DNA of 13,345 nt from Halovenus sp. (GTDB lineage: Archaea; Halobacteriota; Halobacteria; Halobacteriales; Haloarculaceae), in NCBI GenBank assembly GCA_028275145.1, contig JAQCNG010000151.1, forward strand, positions 1-13,345, written 5' to 3'. Positions within the stretch are counted from its first letter, which is position 1. Each line of letters begins with the position of its first letter. The notes below the pieces were generated by a model, which was not told where the DNA came from, made no database searches, and saw nothing but the letters and a program-made list of their open reading frames with translations. Positions 1 to 6,801 of this stretch are shown in pieces. The position numbers and the translations under genes are program-made.

Positions 1-30
1 TGGCCACGAAAATACTCACGAACGACCGTA

Positions 31-1701
31 TCAGAGCTGGTCGCTGGAGGGTTCGAGTTTGCCGCCGATGCGCTCCTCGGCCTCCTGTGTGAGCTTGAAT
101 CGCTGGACCTTCTGGCTCGCACTCCGGGGGAGCTCGTCGACGAAGAAAACCCGCCGGGGGTGTGCGTAGCTCGCGACGTGGTCGAGTGCGAACCTCCGGA
201 GGTCGGTCTCGGTGACCTCGCTTTCCGCCTCCAGCACGGCAAAGGCGACGGGGGCCTCGCCCTTTAGCTCGTGGGGAGCCGCGACGACAGCGGCCTCGGC
301 AACCTCGGGGTGTCCGTAGAGCGCGTCCTCGACCTCGGCGGGGTAGATGTTGTTGCCGCCCGAGAGAATCATGTCGTCGGCGCGGTCGACAATCCAGAAG
401 TAGCCGTCTGCGTCGACGCGGGCGATGTCGCCGGTGTAGAACCAGCCGTCGTCGTCGAACACCGCCTCGTTTTTCTCGGGTCTGCCGTGGTAGCCCGCGA
501 ACACGGAGTCGCCGCGGATCGCGAGTTCGCCGGTGACCGATTTCTCGTCGTCGAAGTCGATGTCGCCACTCGGGAACGGCTCGATGTCGTCGGGGTGGAC
601 CCGGGTCTCGCGGGTCTCCGGGTTCACAATCTTGAGGTCGACACCGGGCACCGGCGGACCGACACAGCCCGCCTCCTTCTGCACGCCGGCGACCGGTTCG
701 ATTGTGCCGGCAGGTGCGGTCTCTGTCATCCCCCAGCCCTCGATCATCACGACATCCCACTCCTGCTGGATTGTCCTGCGAACCTCCTCGGCGAGCGGCG
801 CGGCCGCACAGAGAATGTACTCCAGCGAGGAGAGGTCGTACGCCTCGGGGCTCTCCCGCCAGGTGCGGAACATCTGCGTGTACAGCGCTGGCACGCCCGC
901 GAACACCTCGGCGTCGTGCTGGTCGATCGCCCCCAGCAGTGACTCGGCCTCCGGCCGGGGCTGCAGATTCAACTGACCACCCCGAACCAGAAACGAACTC
1001 ATCAGCGCGTTCAGCGCGTAGATGTGGAACAGTGGCAACACCAGCACGAGCGTGAAGTCGGCGTCGATGCCCAGCCCGCTCTTGTCGTAGCTCTCGATTG
1101 CCGACAGCAGGTTCTCGTGGGAGAGCATCACCCCCTTCGGCTTGCCGGTTGTCCCGGAGGTGTACGGCTGTGCGGCGACGTCGTCGTAGTCGCGGCCGAC
1201 GATGTCGAACCCGGTTGGCTGGTCGGCCGTCATGTGCGAGTAGTTCATCACGCCGCGGTCCTCGTCGCTGCGGCCGGGCATCAGCAGCGTCTCGATGCCG
1301 GCCTGCTCCGCGAGGTCCACCGGCCACGCGATGCCGGGTTCGTCCTCGGGGATGTACGCCGAGCTTATCATCACGTCGACGCCCGAGTCGTCGAGCACGT
1401 ACCCCAGCGTGTCGGGGCCCATCCGGAGGTTGAGCGGCACCGCGACCGCCCCTGCCTTTATTATCCCAAAGTAGGCCACCGGGAACAGCGTCTCGTTCGG
1501 GATGTACAGTGCAACGCGGTCCCCGGGTTCGACACCGAGCTCCACGAGCCCGTTTGCCAGCTGGTTCGCCTCCGCCTCGAGTTCGCTGTACGACCTCTCG
1601 ATCCCCACGAAACTGAGCGCGGTTCGTTCCCTGTACCGGTCTGCAGTCATCGTTGGGATCATCCCGACGTTCTGCAGGGGCTCCCCGTGGTGATACTCCA
1701 T
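31..1701 (-). CDS. Acyl-CoA synthetase (class I adenylate-forming, fatty acid CoA ligase type)
   Basis: Cytoplasmic ANL-superfamily enzyme of 556 residues that would activate a carboxylic acid with ATP to an acyl-adenylate and pass it to CoA. The phosphate-binding motif YTSGTTGKPKG is at about 180-190, GWGMTE at 322-327, YTGD at 422-425, and the hinge/C-terminal block with DRADDMILSGGNNIYPAEVE at about 439-458. The C-terminal catalytic lysine is at about 531 in PRSASQKVQR, where the usual Gly before Lys is Gln. Length and motif order are normal for a long- or medium-chain fatty acyl-CoA ligase; the actual substrate cannot be read. The ATG at 1701 is chosen over an upstream ATG at 1806 because homologous sequence starts just after it and a TATA box sits 25-30 bases ahead of it. 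It is divergent from the M24 peptidase, with no visible operon partner inside the window. Family is certain, substrate is not. Confidence 0.92.
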   Translation of the reverse strand: MEYHHGEPLQNVGMIPTMTADRYRERTALSFVGIERSYSELEAEANQLANGLVELGVEPGDRVALYIPNETLFPVAYFGIIKAGAVAVPLNLRMGPDTLGYVLDDSGVDVMISSAYIPEDEPGIAWPVDLAEQAGIETLLMPGRSDEDRGVMNYSHMTADQPTGFDIVGRDYDDVAAQPYTSGTTGKPKGVMLSHENLLSAIESYDKSGLGIDADFTLVLVLPLFHIYALNALMSSFLVRGGQLNLQPRPEAESLLGAIDQHDAEVFAGVPALYTQMFRTWRESPEAYDLSSLEYILCAAAPLAEEVRRTIQQEWDVVMIEGWGMTETAPAGTIEPVAGVQKEAGCVGPPVPGVDLKIVNPETRETRVHPDDIEPFPSGDIDFDDEKSVTGELAIRGDSVFAGYHGRPEKNEAVFDDDGWFYTGDIARVDADGYFWIVDRADDMILSGGNNIYPAEVEDALYGHPEVAEAAVVAAPHELKGEAPVAFAVLEAESEVTETDLRRFALDHVASYAHPRRVFFVDELPRSASQKVQRFKLTQEAEERIGGKLEPSSDQL

Positions 1702-2018
1702 ATCAGTCTGTACTGCACACCATAGTATAAACACTTCCACGCCCTGCAGACGGGTCCCGGCGGGCTCCCACCGCCATCGGGGGTGCCTGTCCCGCGCGTG
1801 GCCCACGACAGGGCGTCAGAGGGGTTGTGTGTCGTGTCGGGCGTTCGTGTGTGCCGTTACCGGACGTTCGTATTTGTGTCGGGCCTGCGCGTCGAATCAG
1901 AACGCACGGAGAGTGCTGACGAGCCGGTGGCCTGTGCGCGAACGGAGCGGACATCCGGCGGGCCTTTGCGCGTGACACAGTCGGCAGTCTTAGGTGAATC
2001 GCAGTCTCACGTCGGGGT
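1702..2018. other. Divergent intergenic region, acyl-CoA synthetase / M24 peptidase
   Basis: A 317-base gap between divergent genes. It holds the TATA box of the minus-strand gene near 1726-1731. A weak TATA-like stretch (cttagg, about 1988-1993) lies some 28 bases before the peptidase ATG. Short repeats of cgttcgt and gtgtcgggc occur around 1836-1883. Open frames crossing it lack family resemblance and look like chance frames of GC-rich DNA. No RNA gene or strong hairpin was seen. Confidence 0.5.
1726..1731 (-). promoter_or_regulatory. TATA box of the acyl-CoA synthetase gene
   Basis: On the minus strand the sequence reads gtgTTTATActatgg, an A/T island in GC-rich surroundings, centred about 27 bases before the ATG at 1701. 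This spacing puts the transcription start at or next to the start codon, as in leaderless haloarchaeal genes. No Shine-Dalgarno sequence is visible. Confidence 0.6.
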
Positions 2019-3191
2019 ATGGACCCGGATCTCTCGGCGCTCGACGACCACCTGGACGAACTGGGTGTCGACGGCTATCTCGTCGAGGCAGACTCGGAGG
2101 AGGCAGACCAGTACTATCTCTCGGGGTTCGACGCCCCGGACCCGTTCGTGACGCTGTACGATGGCACGGTTCGGCTACTGTTCGCGCGCAGCCTGGAGTA
2201 CGGTCGCGCGCTCCGGGAGGCCCGCGCGGCGTCGGTCGAGCGCGGGTCGGACTACGACTACGAGGCCCACATCGAGGCACACGGCCCGTACGAGGGGTGG
2301 AGTCACACGCTCGCCGACTTCCTCGGGGCGTACGACGTCGAGTCGGTGGCGACACCGCCGCGATTCCCACTCGGGACCGCCGACGGTCTCCGGAAGCGGG
2401 GTGTCGCCGTCCAACCCGACGACGAGGGCATCGTCACCGAGATTCGCGCACACAAGACCGACGAGGAGATAGCACACATCAAAGAGACACAGCAGGCAAA
2501 CGAGGCGGCGATGCGACGCGCCGAGACGCTGCTCCGGGAGGCAACCGTCGAGGACGGACGTTTGCACCACGAGGGCGACCCCCTGACGAGCGAGCGGGTA
2601 AAGGAGGGCATCGAGGTGACGCTCCTGCGCCACGGCTGTGCGCTCGACGAGACAATCGTCGCCTGCGGGGAGAACGCCGCGGACCCCCACGACCGCGGCA
2701 GCGGCCCGCTGGAGGCCGGCGAGCCGATTATCGTCGACATCTTCCCGCGGCACAAGTCCACCCGCTACCACGCCGACATGACCCGGACGTTCTGCCGGGG
2801 TGAGCCCTCGGAGACTGTCCGCGAGTGGTACGACCTGACCGCCGAGGCAAAGCAGGCCGCCCTCGACACGCTCGCACCCGGTGTGACCGGCGAGGCGGTC
2901 CACGCCGCCGTCTGTGACGTCTACGAGGACGCGGGGCTGGCGACGATGCGCGCGGACCCGACAACCGAAACGGGGTTCATCCACAGCACCGGCCACGGCG
3001 TCGGTCTGGAGGTCCACGAACTGCCCCGTGTCTCCGAGAACGCCGGCGAACTCGAACCCGGCCACATCGTCACAATCGAACCCGGTCTCTACGACCCGGA
3101 CGTCGGTGGCGTCCGTATCGAGGACATCGTCGTGGTCACCGAGGACGGCTACGAGAACCTCACCGGCTACGAGGAGTCGCTCGTGGTGTAG
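2019..3191 (+). CDS. M24-family metallopeptidase (Xaa-Pro dipeptidase/aminopeptidase type)
   Basis: A cytoplasmic pita-bread-fold peptidase of 390 residues that would cleave dipeptides or N-terminal residues ahead of proline. The N-terminal half (about 1-140) fits a creatinase-N-type domain and the C-terminal half (about 148-385) the M24 catalytic domain. All five two-metal ligands are recognisable: Asp240 in IIVDIFP, Asp253 in HADMTRTF, His326 in STGHGVG, Glu354 in VTIEPG and Glu368 in VRIEDI. The accessory His333 (EVHELP) is also present. The ATG at 2019 follows ggggt and a weak TATA-like element, with no Shine-Dalgarno; a similar ggggtATG precedes the regulator gene at 3279. Length is normal for archaeal PepQ-like proteins. 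Exact specificity (dipeptidase or aminopeptidase P) is not determinable. It is probably monocistronic, because the next gene has its own promoter. Confidence 0.92.
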   Translation: MDPDLSALDDHLDELGVDGYLVEADSEEADQYYLSGFDAPDPFVTLYDGTVRLLFARSLEYGRALREARAASVERGSDYDYEAHIEAHGPYEGWSHTLADFLGAYDVESVATPPRFPLGTADGLRKRGVAVQPDDEGIVTEIRAHKTDEEIAHIKETQQANEAAMRRAETLLREATVEDGRLHHEGDPLTSERVKEGIEVTLLRHGCALDETIVACGENAADPHDRGSGPLEAGEPIIVDIFPRHKSTRYHADMTRTFCRGEPSETVREWYDLTAEAKQAALDTLAPGVTGEAVHAAVCDVYEDAGLATMRADPTTETGFIHSTGHGVGLEVHELPRVSENAGELEPGHIVTIEPGLYDPDVGGVRIEDIVVVTEDGYENLTGYEESLVV

Positions 3192-3226
3192 CGTGACCAC
3201 ACTGCCGGTGAGACCAGTTATCTCGC

Positions 3227-3251
3227 ATATCTGTGAACACTCCAAAGATAT
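3227..3251. promoter_or_regulatory. Inverted repeat overlapping the TATA box of the wHTH/small-protein operon (candidate operator)
   Basis: Perfect 6-bp arms atatct (3227-3232) and agatat (3246-3251) are separated by 13 bases. The right arm runs into the TATA box of the downstream operon. A DNA-binding protein seated here would block TBP/TFB access, which fits autorepression by the winged-helix product of the first gene. The dyad is seen in the sequence; its role is inferred. Confidence 0.4.
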
Positions 3252-3255
3252 AATT
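3246..3255 (+). promoter_or_regulatory. TATA box of the wHTH/small-protein operon
   Basis: agatataatt is the most A/T-rich stretch in the 87-base gap between the peptidase stop and the ATG at 3279. It is centred about 28 bases before the ATG. Together with the absence of a Shine-Dalgarno sequence, this indicates a leaderless transcript. Confidence 0.65.
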
Positions 3256-3278
3256 GAACAGAATGCCTACCGTGGGGT

Positions 3279-3830
3279 ATGACAGACCAGAGGCTCGAAT
3301 CGTGGGCGGAGGGGCTGTCGGCCCGCGAGCGCGTGCGGGAAATCGCAACAACACTCACACAATCACGCTCTGTCAACTGGGTCAAGAAGGAGGCAGGCAT
3401 CTCCTCGTGGCAGACAGCCAAAGAAGAACTTGAGATGCTCGTCGAGTTCGGACAGCTACGGACCGTCGAGGGCGAACACGGGAACAGGCGATACGCCCCG
3501 AACTACCAGCGGCGGTACTTCGACGAACTGGCCGCGCTCATCAACGAGCACACGCGCGAGGAACTCCGCGAGCAGATCGCGGAGATACAGGAGCGTACCG
3601 AGGAGTGGCAGTCTGAGTTCGGTGTCGAGTCACGGTCGGGACTCGAAGCGACGCTCACCGACGAGGGTCTCACGGCCGAACAGATCCGCGAGCGCAACGC
3701 CGTCCTCCGGCGCTGGGAACGGTACGAGGACAACAGACGGCTGTTGCGCCACGCGCTCGAACTGTACGACGACGCGAGAGCACTCCATCCCGAGGGCGGC
3801 GAGTCGCAGGATTCTCCCGTTTCTCCATAG
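3279..3830 (+). CDS. Winged-helix DNA-binding protein, DUF7342-like; first gene of a two-gene unit
   Basis: A 183-residue acidic protein. Residues about 15-62 form a helix-turn-helix (RERVREIATTL, then a recognition segment around ISSWQTAKEELEML), and about 60-76 a wing (GQLRTVEGEHGNRRY). The rest is charged and helical: about 78-112 (FDELAALINEHTREELREQI) and 133-168, probably for dimerisation or partner binding. This order resembles the haloarchaeal DUF7342 family of small wHTH regulators, recognised from pattern memory rather than a search. It starts 88 bases after the peptidase stop, has its own TATA box with an overlapping dyad, and its TAG is one base from the ATG of the next gene, so the two are cotranscribed and probably translationally coupled. 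The likely role is a self-repressing regulator or antitoxin-like partner; the regulatory target is unknown. Confidence 0.8.
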   Translation: MTDQRLESWAEGLSARERVREIATTLTQSRSVNWVKKEAGISSWQTAKEELEMLVEFGQLRTVEGEHGNRRYAPNYQRRYFDELAALINEHTREELREQIAEIQERTEEWQSEFGVESRSGLEATLTDEGLTAEQIRERNAVLRRWERYEDNRRLLRHALELYDDARALHPEGGESQDSPVSP

Positions 3831-3831
3831 G

Positions 3832-4335
3832 ATGCTCTTCTTTGCAAACCGGGCCAACCTTGACAGGCGACAGGTGCTCACGCGGTTGCACGTGCTGTTG
3901 GGGACGCAGGTCACGGCTGGAAGCGGCCCGGTCGAACAGGTCTGGTATCACACATCTGCTGGTAACAAGGTCGGGGTTCGGGCGACAATCGACACAGCCT
4001 CGTTTCTGGACGTGTCGTATCCGGTCGAGGAGGGGGAACTGCAGGTCACGTTTGATTTTCCCCCGGACCGCGAGTACGACCACTACCGGATACAGTGGGT
4101 GGAGCGAGAGCAGGAGCTGATGGTCGGCTGGCATCAGGGCGACGCGCACGAGGCAGTCGGGCCCTGTCACTTCCAGGTCGACTATCGCAGCGAGACAGTC
4201 CAGCGAGTCGAGGCGCGGTTCATCGACGCGCATCCGCTGAACGTCTTCGACGAGCGCACCGACCAGTTGGTGGAGATTCTCGACTCGCTCGTGTGGGAGG
4301 ACGCCCGCCCGTCCGTCCCGGAGGAGACGCTCTAG
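3832..4335 (+). CDS. Unrecognised small protein, candidate toxin-like partner of the upstream wHTH protein
   Basis: A 167-residue soluble protein without signal peptide or membrane segment. I do not recognise a named family with confidence. Residues 1-28 are predicted helical (LDRRQVLTRLHVLLG). About 34-130 alternates beta-strand-like stretches, with a Trp/His-rich core at about 83-115 (YDHYRIQWVEREQELMVGWH, then HEAVGPCHFQ). About 140-155 is a terminal helix. The core loosely recalls the short beta-rich toxins encoded beside small HTH antitoxins in archaea (TumE/DUF6516-like); this is a weak resemblance. The start ATG is one base after the upstream TAG. It lies in a frame that stays open further upstream to 3430, but that part overlaps the wHTH gene and is not credible coding. 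Its TAG stop overlaps, on a shared CTAG, the stop of the convergent PAP2 gene. Confidence 0.72.
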   Translation: MLFFANRANLDRRQVLTRLHVLLGTQVTAGSGPVEQVWYHTSAGNKVGVRATIDTASFLDVSYPVEEGELQVTFDFPPDREYDHYRIQWVEREQELMVGWHQGDAHEAVGPCHFQVDYRSETVQRVEARFIDAHPLNVFDERTDQLVEILDSLVWEDARPSVPEETL

Positions 4336-5168
4336 ACCCCGTCTCGTCCCCGCAGCCGCGTTGCAACCGCCTCGCCGACCAGCGGCAGCGCGAGCACGAC
4401 GCTCATCGCCACGGCAGTCGAGGCAACGAGCGCAACGGGCGACTCGAGCACGGAGATACCGACAGCGGAGATGCCGACGACCACCGGGAGCGCCACCGCG
4501 CTGCAGACGGCCATCACGCGCCGGGGAGGACTCGGAAGCGGTCTGACGACGTACCAGCCCCCGAGTGCGGCGACGCCACCGCCGAACAACAGGAGCCCCG
4601 GTTCGTAGCTGAACCCGCTGTGCCAGGCCCCCACCAGCGCCGCCACCGTACCAACGGCGAAGAAGGGCCCGGGCGAGCGCTCCCGGTACCGCACGACCAG
4701 AGCGACCACCCCGAGTCCGAGCGCGATGCCGGCGACGACGTCGGCAATGTAGTGGACACCGATGACCAGCCGCGAGAGCGAGACCAGTCCCGCGAGTAGC
4801 GCCGCCCCGGCGTACCGGAGGTGACGTGACCCCCACTCGTACAGCGCCGCGAGACTCCCGTAGACGGCCACCGACCCGGAGGCGTGTCCGCTCGGGATGC
4901 CAAAGCCCTCCGCCTCGATTGCCTGCAACTCCGCCGGCGGGCGCTCGATTGCGAGCAGTTCCTTCAGCCCGGTGGTCAGTCCGAACACGAGCACGAGCGC
5001 GGCGATGACCCGAACACCCGTCTTGTGGTCGGTCAGCCAGTAGACCAGCGACACCAGCAGTATAAACACGAGCGGGTTCCCGAGGTCGGTGACAGCCACG
5101 AACGCGTCGACCACCCAGCCCGGAAGGGGGTCACGAACCGCCTCGACAGCGCTGTCGTCGAAGAGCAT
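4332..5168 (-). CDS. PAP2-superfamily membrane phosphatase
   Basis: A 278-residue integral membrane protein with the complete phosphatidic-acid-phosphatase type 2 signature: KELLAIERP (Lys69, Arg76, Pro77), PSGH (92-95) and SRLVIGVHYIAD (Ser132, Arg133, His139, Asp143). The catalytic histidines are His95 and His139. Hydrophobic segments at about 20-45, 52-68, 97-112, 118-132, 141-160, 168-183, 190-207, 218-240 and 243-265 suggest a multi-pass protein with extra C-terminal helices beyond the six-helix PAP2 core. Family members dephosphorylate lipid phosphates or polyprenyl diphosphates; the substrate here is unknown. The ATG at 5168 is preferred over an upstream in-frame ATG at 5393, because the extension is Arg/Ser-rich, lacks family resemblance and runs into the inverted-repeat element. 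An aggag lies directly before the chosen ATG. It is convergent with the small-protein gene, sharing the CTAG stop. Confidence 0.9.
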   Translation of the reverse strand: MLFDDSAVEAVRDPLPGWVVDAFVAVTDLGNPLVFILLVSLVYWLTDHKTGVRVIAALVLVFGLTTGLKELLAIERPPAELQAIEAEGFGIPSGHASGSVAVYGSLAALYEWGSRHLRYAGAALLAGLVSLSRLVIGVHYIADVVAGIALGLGVVALVVRYRERSPGPFFAVGTVAALVGAWHSGFSYEPGLLLFGGGVAALGGWYVVRPLPSPPRRVMAVCSAVALPVVVGISAVGISVLESPVALVASTAVAMSVVLALPLVGEAVATRLRGRDGV

Positions 5169-5356
5169 CTCCTGTTCGACCCGACGACGCGCGCGGGCTT
5201 TGCTCTTTTGTCCGCGGGAGGTCGGCGATTCGGGAGACACCCCGACGGCCAGCTTGTTACGAACACGACCGGAGACGGCACGGTCGGCGAAACTGTTAAT
5301 CGCGTGTTCTGCGACCTGCGGACACGGCCATCCCACGACCCGACAGCGGGATACTG

Positions 5357-5436
5357 ATACTGTCGGCTGTGGCTTCGTGGAACGATTCGGCACCCCGGAG
5401 TGCCGAAATATGATATGGGCTTACAGCCGACAGTAT
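5357..5436. repeat. 80-bp inverted-repeat element (MITE-like or large operator)
   Basis: Perfect 14-bp terminal inverted repeats: atactgtcggctgt at 5357-5370 and acagccgacagtat at 5423-5436. Allowing one mismatch they extend to about 17 bp. Inside is a perfect 8-bp hairpin, ttcggcac (5386-5393) and gtgccgaa (5400-5407), with a 6-base loop. The left end is preceded by a tandem atactg. No clear target-site duplication is visible and there is no coding capacity. The structure is seen directly; the mobile-element reading is inference and needs copies elsewhere in the genome. Confidence 0.55.
5386..5407. repeat. Perfect 8-bp hairpin inside the inverted-repeat element
   Basis: ttcggcac and gtgccgaa flank the loop cccgga. 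It is not followed by an oligo-T run, so it is not a typical archaeal terminator. Confidence 0.6.
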
Positions 5437-5629
5437 AAGACGCGTGTACGCCAGCATCTTCAACTTCGTGGCTACCTCTCGCTGGACCACCAGCCACGAC
5501 GAACTCGGCCGGAACCGCCGAGACCGTGTCGATTATTCCCGCCGAAAGCGTACAGAAGAGTACGAGTCCGATGGCGGTCCTCCACGCGACGGTGTCGACG
5601 GAAACCGGGTCGGCTCTCGAACGCTACAG

Positions 5630-6742
5630 ATGGAAGAGCACGCAATCGTCGCGGGCAGACGCGAGACGGTGACGCCGTGGGTAGCCCAGACAGTCTCGGC
5701 ACTCGGCTACGAGGTGGCCGGGACGGCCACCGCGGACAGCCCGGAGGACGGCCGGTACTACCTCCCGCCGGGTGTCGTCGAACGGGCAGAGCGGTTGCTC
5801 GACCGGACCGGAGCCCCGTTGCTCGTCGTCGACGGCGAGCCACACGTCGGACAGCTAGCGGACCTCCGGGAGCGGTTTCCGGATATCGCGCTCCGGGACC
5901 GTCGCAGTGCGGTCTGGGCGCGTCTGGCCGCCTCGAACCCGGTCGCAGACGACCGGCTGGCGCTCAGACGCGCGCGTCTGGAGCGTCGACTGGCCGAGCG
6001 CGCCCAGCGCCAGGGGTCAGCGCAGTCCCCGGAGGGCACGGGCGGCCGGGTGGCCGACCTCGAACGGCAGTGCGACCAGCGACGTGACCGGCTCTCGGAC
6101 CGACAGCAGCGCGCACGAGACCGCGTCACGGGTTCACACACCGACGCCGACGCCTACGTGGTGATGGCCCACACCGTCGGTGCGAGTTCGGGTGTCGACA
6201 GGGGACTGTTGCTCGCACAGGACCGCACCCCGGCCGACGCGGAGGCTCCACCCCTCCGGGCCGAGACCGACGTCGCGGGCGTCGGTATCCACGACGTCGC
6301 GACGACAGATATCCCCGCAGTCCCCTGGACCGGCAGGGTTCCGGAGTGGTTCGAGGCGGTCGTTCCGGGTGCGCTCGCCGCTCTGGAGCGGGCGACTCTC
6401 GTCTGTTCGGGTGTGAGCGACCTCGCCGCGGCGCTTGCCGACCGGTTCGACGCTGCCCCGGTCACCGCCGAACGCCCCACGGAGGCGGCGGTCCGGCGGG
6501 CGCTGTGTTCGCATCTCGAAACAGCCGACCTCGACGTGTCACTGTCGTACACCGACGAGGCACACGCCCTTGTTTCTCGGTTGCACGACCAGACCGAGGT
6601 GAGGCGTGTCGCGTACGGGGAGCGCATCGACCTCTCGGTGACGGCCCCGGCAGACGGTGCCGACGCCATCGAACGCCGGATACGGGCGGCCGGTGGCCGT
6701 GTCGAGCGACCGTCAGAGGGTGGAGACAGCGAGGATGGCTGA
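5630..6742 (+). CDS. HflX-like protein with degenerate G domain (predicted pseudo-GTPase)
   Basis: A 370-residue protein following the HflX layout. Residues about 4-105 match the HflX N-terminal domain (AIVAGRRETVTP, GYEVAGTATADSPEDGRYYL, LLVVDGEPHVGQLADL, LRDRRSAVWARLA). About 107-168 is an Arg-rich two-helix coiled-coil arm (LRRARLERRLAERAQ; VADLERQCDQRRDRL). About 174-265 sits where the GTPase domain belongs (DAYVVMAHTVGASSG in place of a P-loop; PEWFEAVVPGALAALERATL in place of the helix after switch II). About 305-355 matches the C-terminal domain (EAHALVSRLHDQTEVRRVAYGE). The P-loop Lys-Ser/Thr, DxxG and NKxD motifs are all missing, and it is shorter than a normal HflX of about 430 residues. 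True HflX binds the 50S ribosome; this one is unlikely to hydrolyse GTP. The ATG at 5630 is chosen because similarity begins right after it. No strong promoter or Shine-Dalgarno is seen. It is an intact frame, so not an obvious pseudogene. Confidence 0.75.
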   Translation: MEEHAIVAGRRETVTPWVAQTVSALGYEVAGTATADSPEDGRYYLPPGVVERAERLLDRTGAPLLVVDGEPHVGQLADLRERFPDIALRDRRSAVWARLAASNPVADDRLALRRARLERRLAERAQRQGSAQSPEGTGGRVADLERQCDQRRDRLSDRQQRARDRVTGSHTDADAYVVMAHTVGASSGVDRGLLLAQDRTPADAEAPPLRAETDVAGVGIHDVATTDIPAVPWTGRVPEWFEAVVPGALAALERATLVCSGVSDLAAALADRFDAAPVTAERPTEAAVRRALCSHLETADLDVSLSYTDEAHALVSRLHDQTEVRRVAYGERIDLSVTAPADGADAIERRIRAAGGRVERPSEGGDSEDG

Positions 6743-6801
6743 CGGTCGACCGAGTCGCTTGCCCGGCCCAGCGGCGAACGGCGACCCCCACAGCGACCCG
6801 G

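Larger units (their letters stand above)
5169..5629. other. Divergent intergenic region, PAP2 / HflX-like
   Basis: 461 bases between divergent start codons. It contains the 80-bp inverted-repeat element at 5357-5436. A TATA-like gattaac on the minus strand near 5293-5299 could serve PAP2. A plus-strand gtataag at the right end of the element (about 5433-5439) could serve the HflX-like gene with a long leader. Open frames extending into it from both neighbours have atypical composition. A 33-codon frame at 5571-5672 overlaps the HflX-like start out of frame and has no recognisable product. Confidence 0.5.

Noticed and set aside
1783..2151. A 122-codon plus-strand frame in the acyl-CoA synthetase/peptidase gap
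   Set aside because: It overlaps the start of the peptidase in another frame, has no domain, and its composition is that of random GC-rich sequence.
5169..5393. A 75-residue N-terminal extension of the PAP2 protein
   Set aside because: It is basic and unstructured, and overlaps the inverted-repeat element; the PAP2 protein starts naturally at 5168.
5386..5407. Rho-independent-type terminator at the internal hairpin
   Set aside because: It is not followed by T-rich sequence and lies between divergent genes, where no terminator is needed.
5444..5629. A 62-residue N-terminal extension of the HflX-like protein
   Set aside because: Arg/Ser/Asp-rich with no family resemblance; HflX similarity begins directly at the internal ATG at 5630.
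5571..5672. A 33-codon frame upstream of and overlapping the HflX-like start
   Set aside because: Short, no recognisable product and no promoter or ribosome binding signal of its own.
6743..6801. Terminator between the HflX-like gene and the photolyase
   Set aside because: Only a 10-bp palindrome (cggtcgaccg, 6743-6752) is present; there is no oligo-T tract on either strand.
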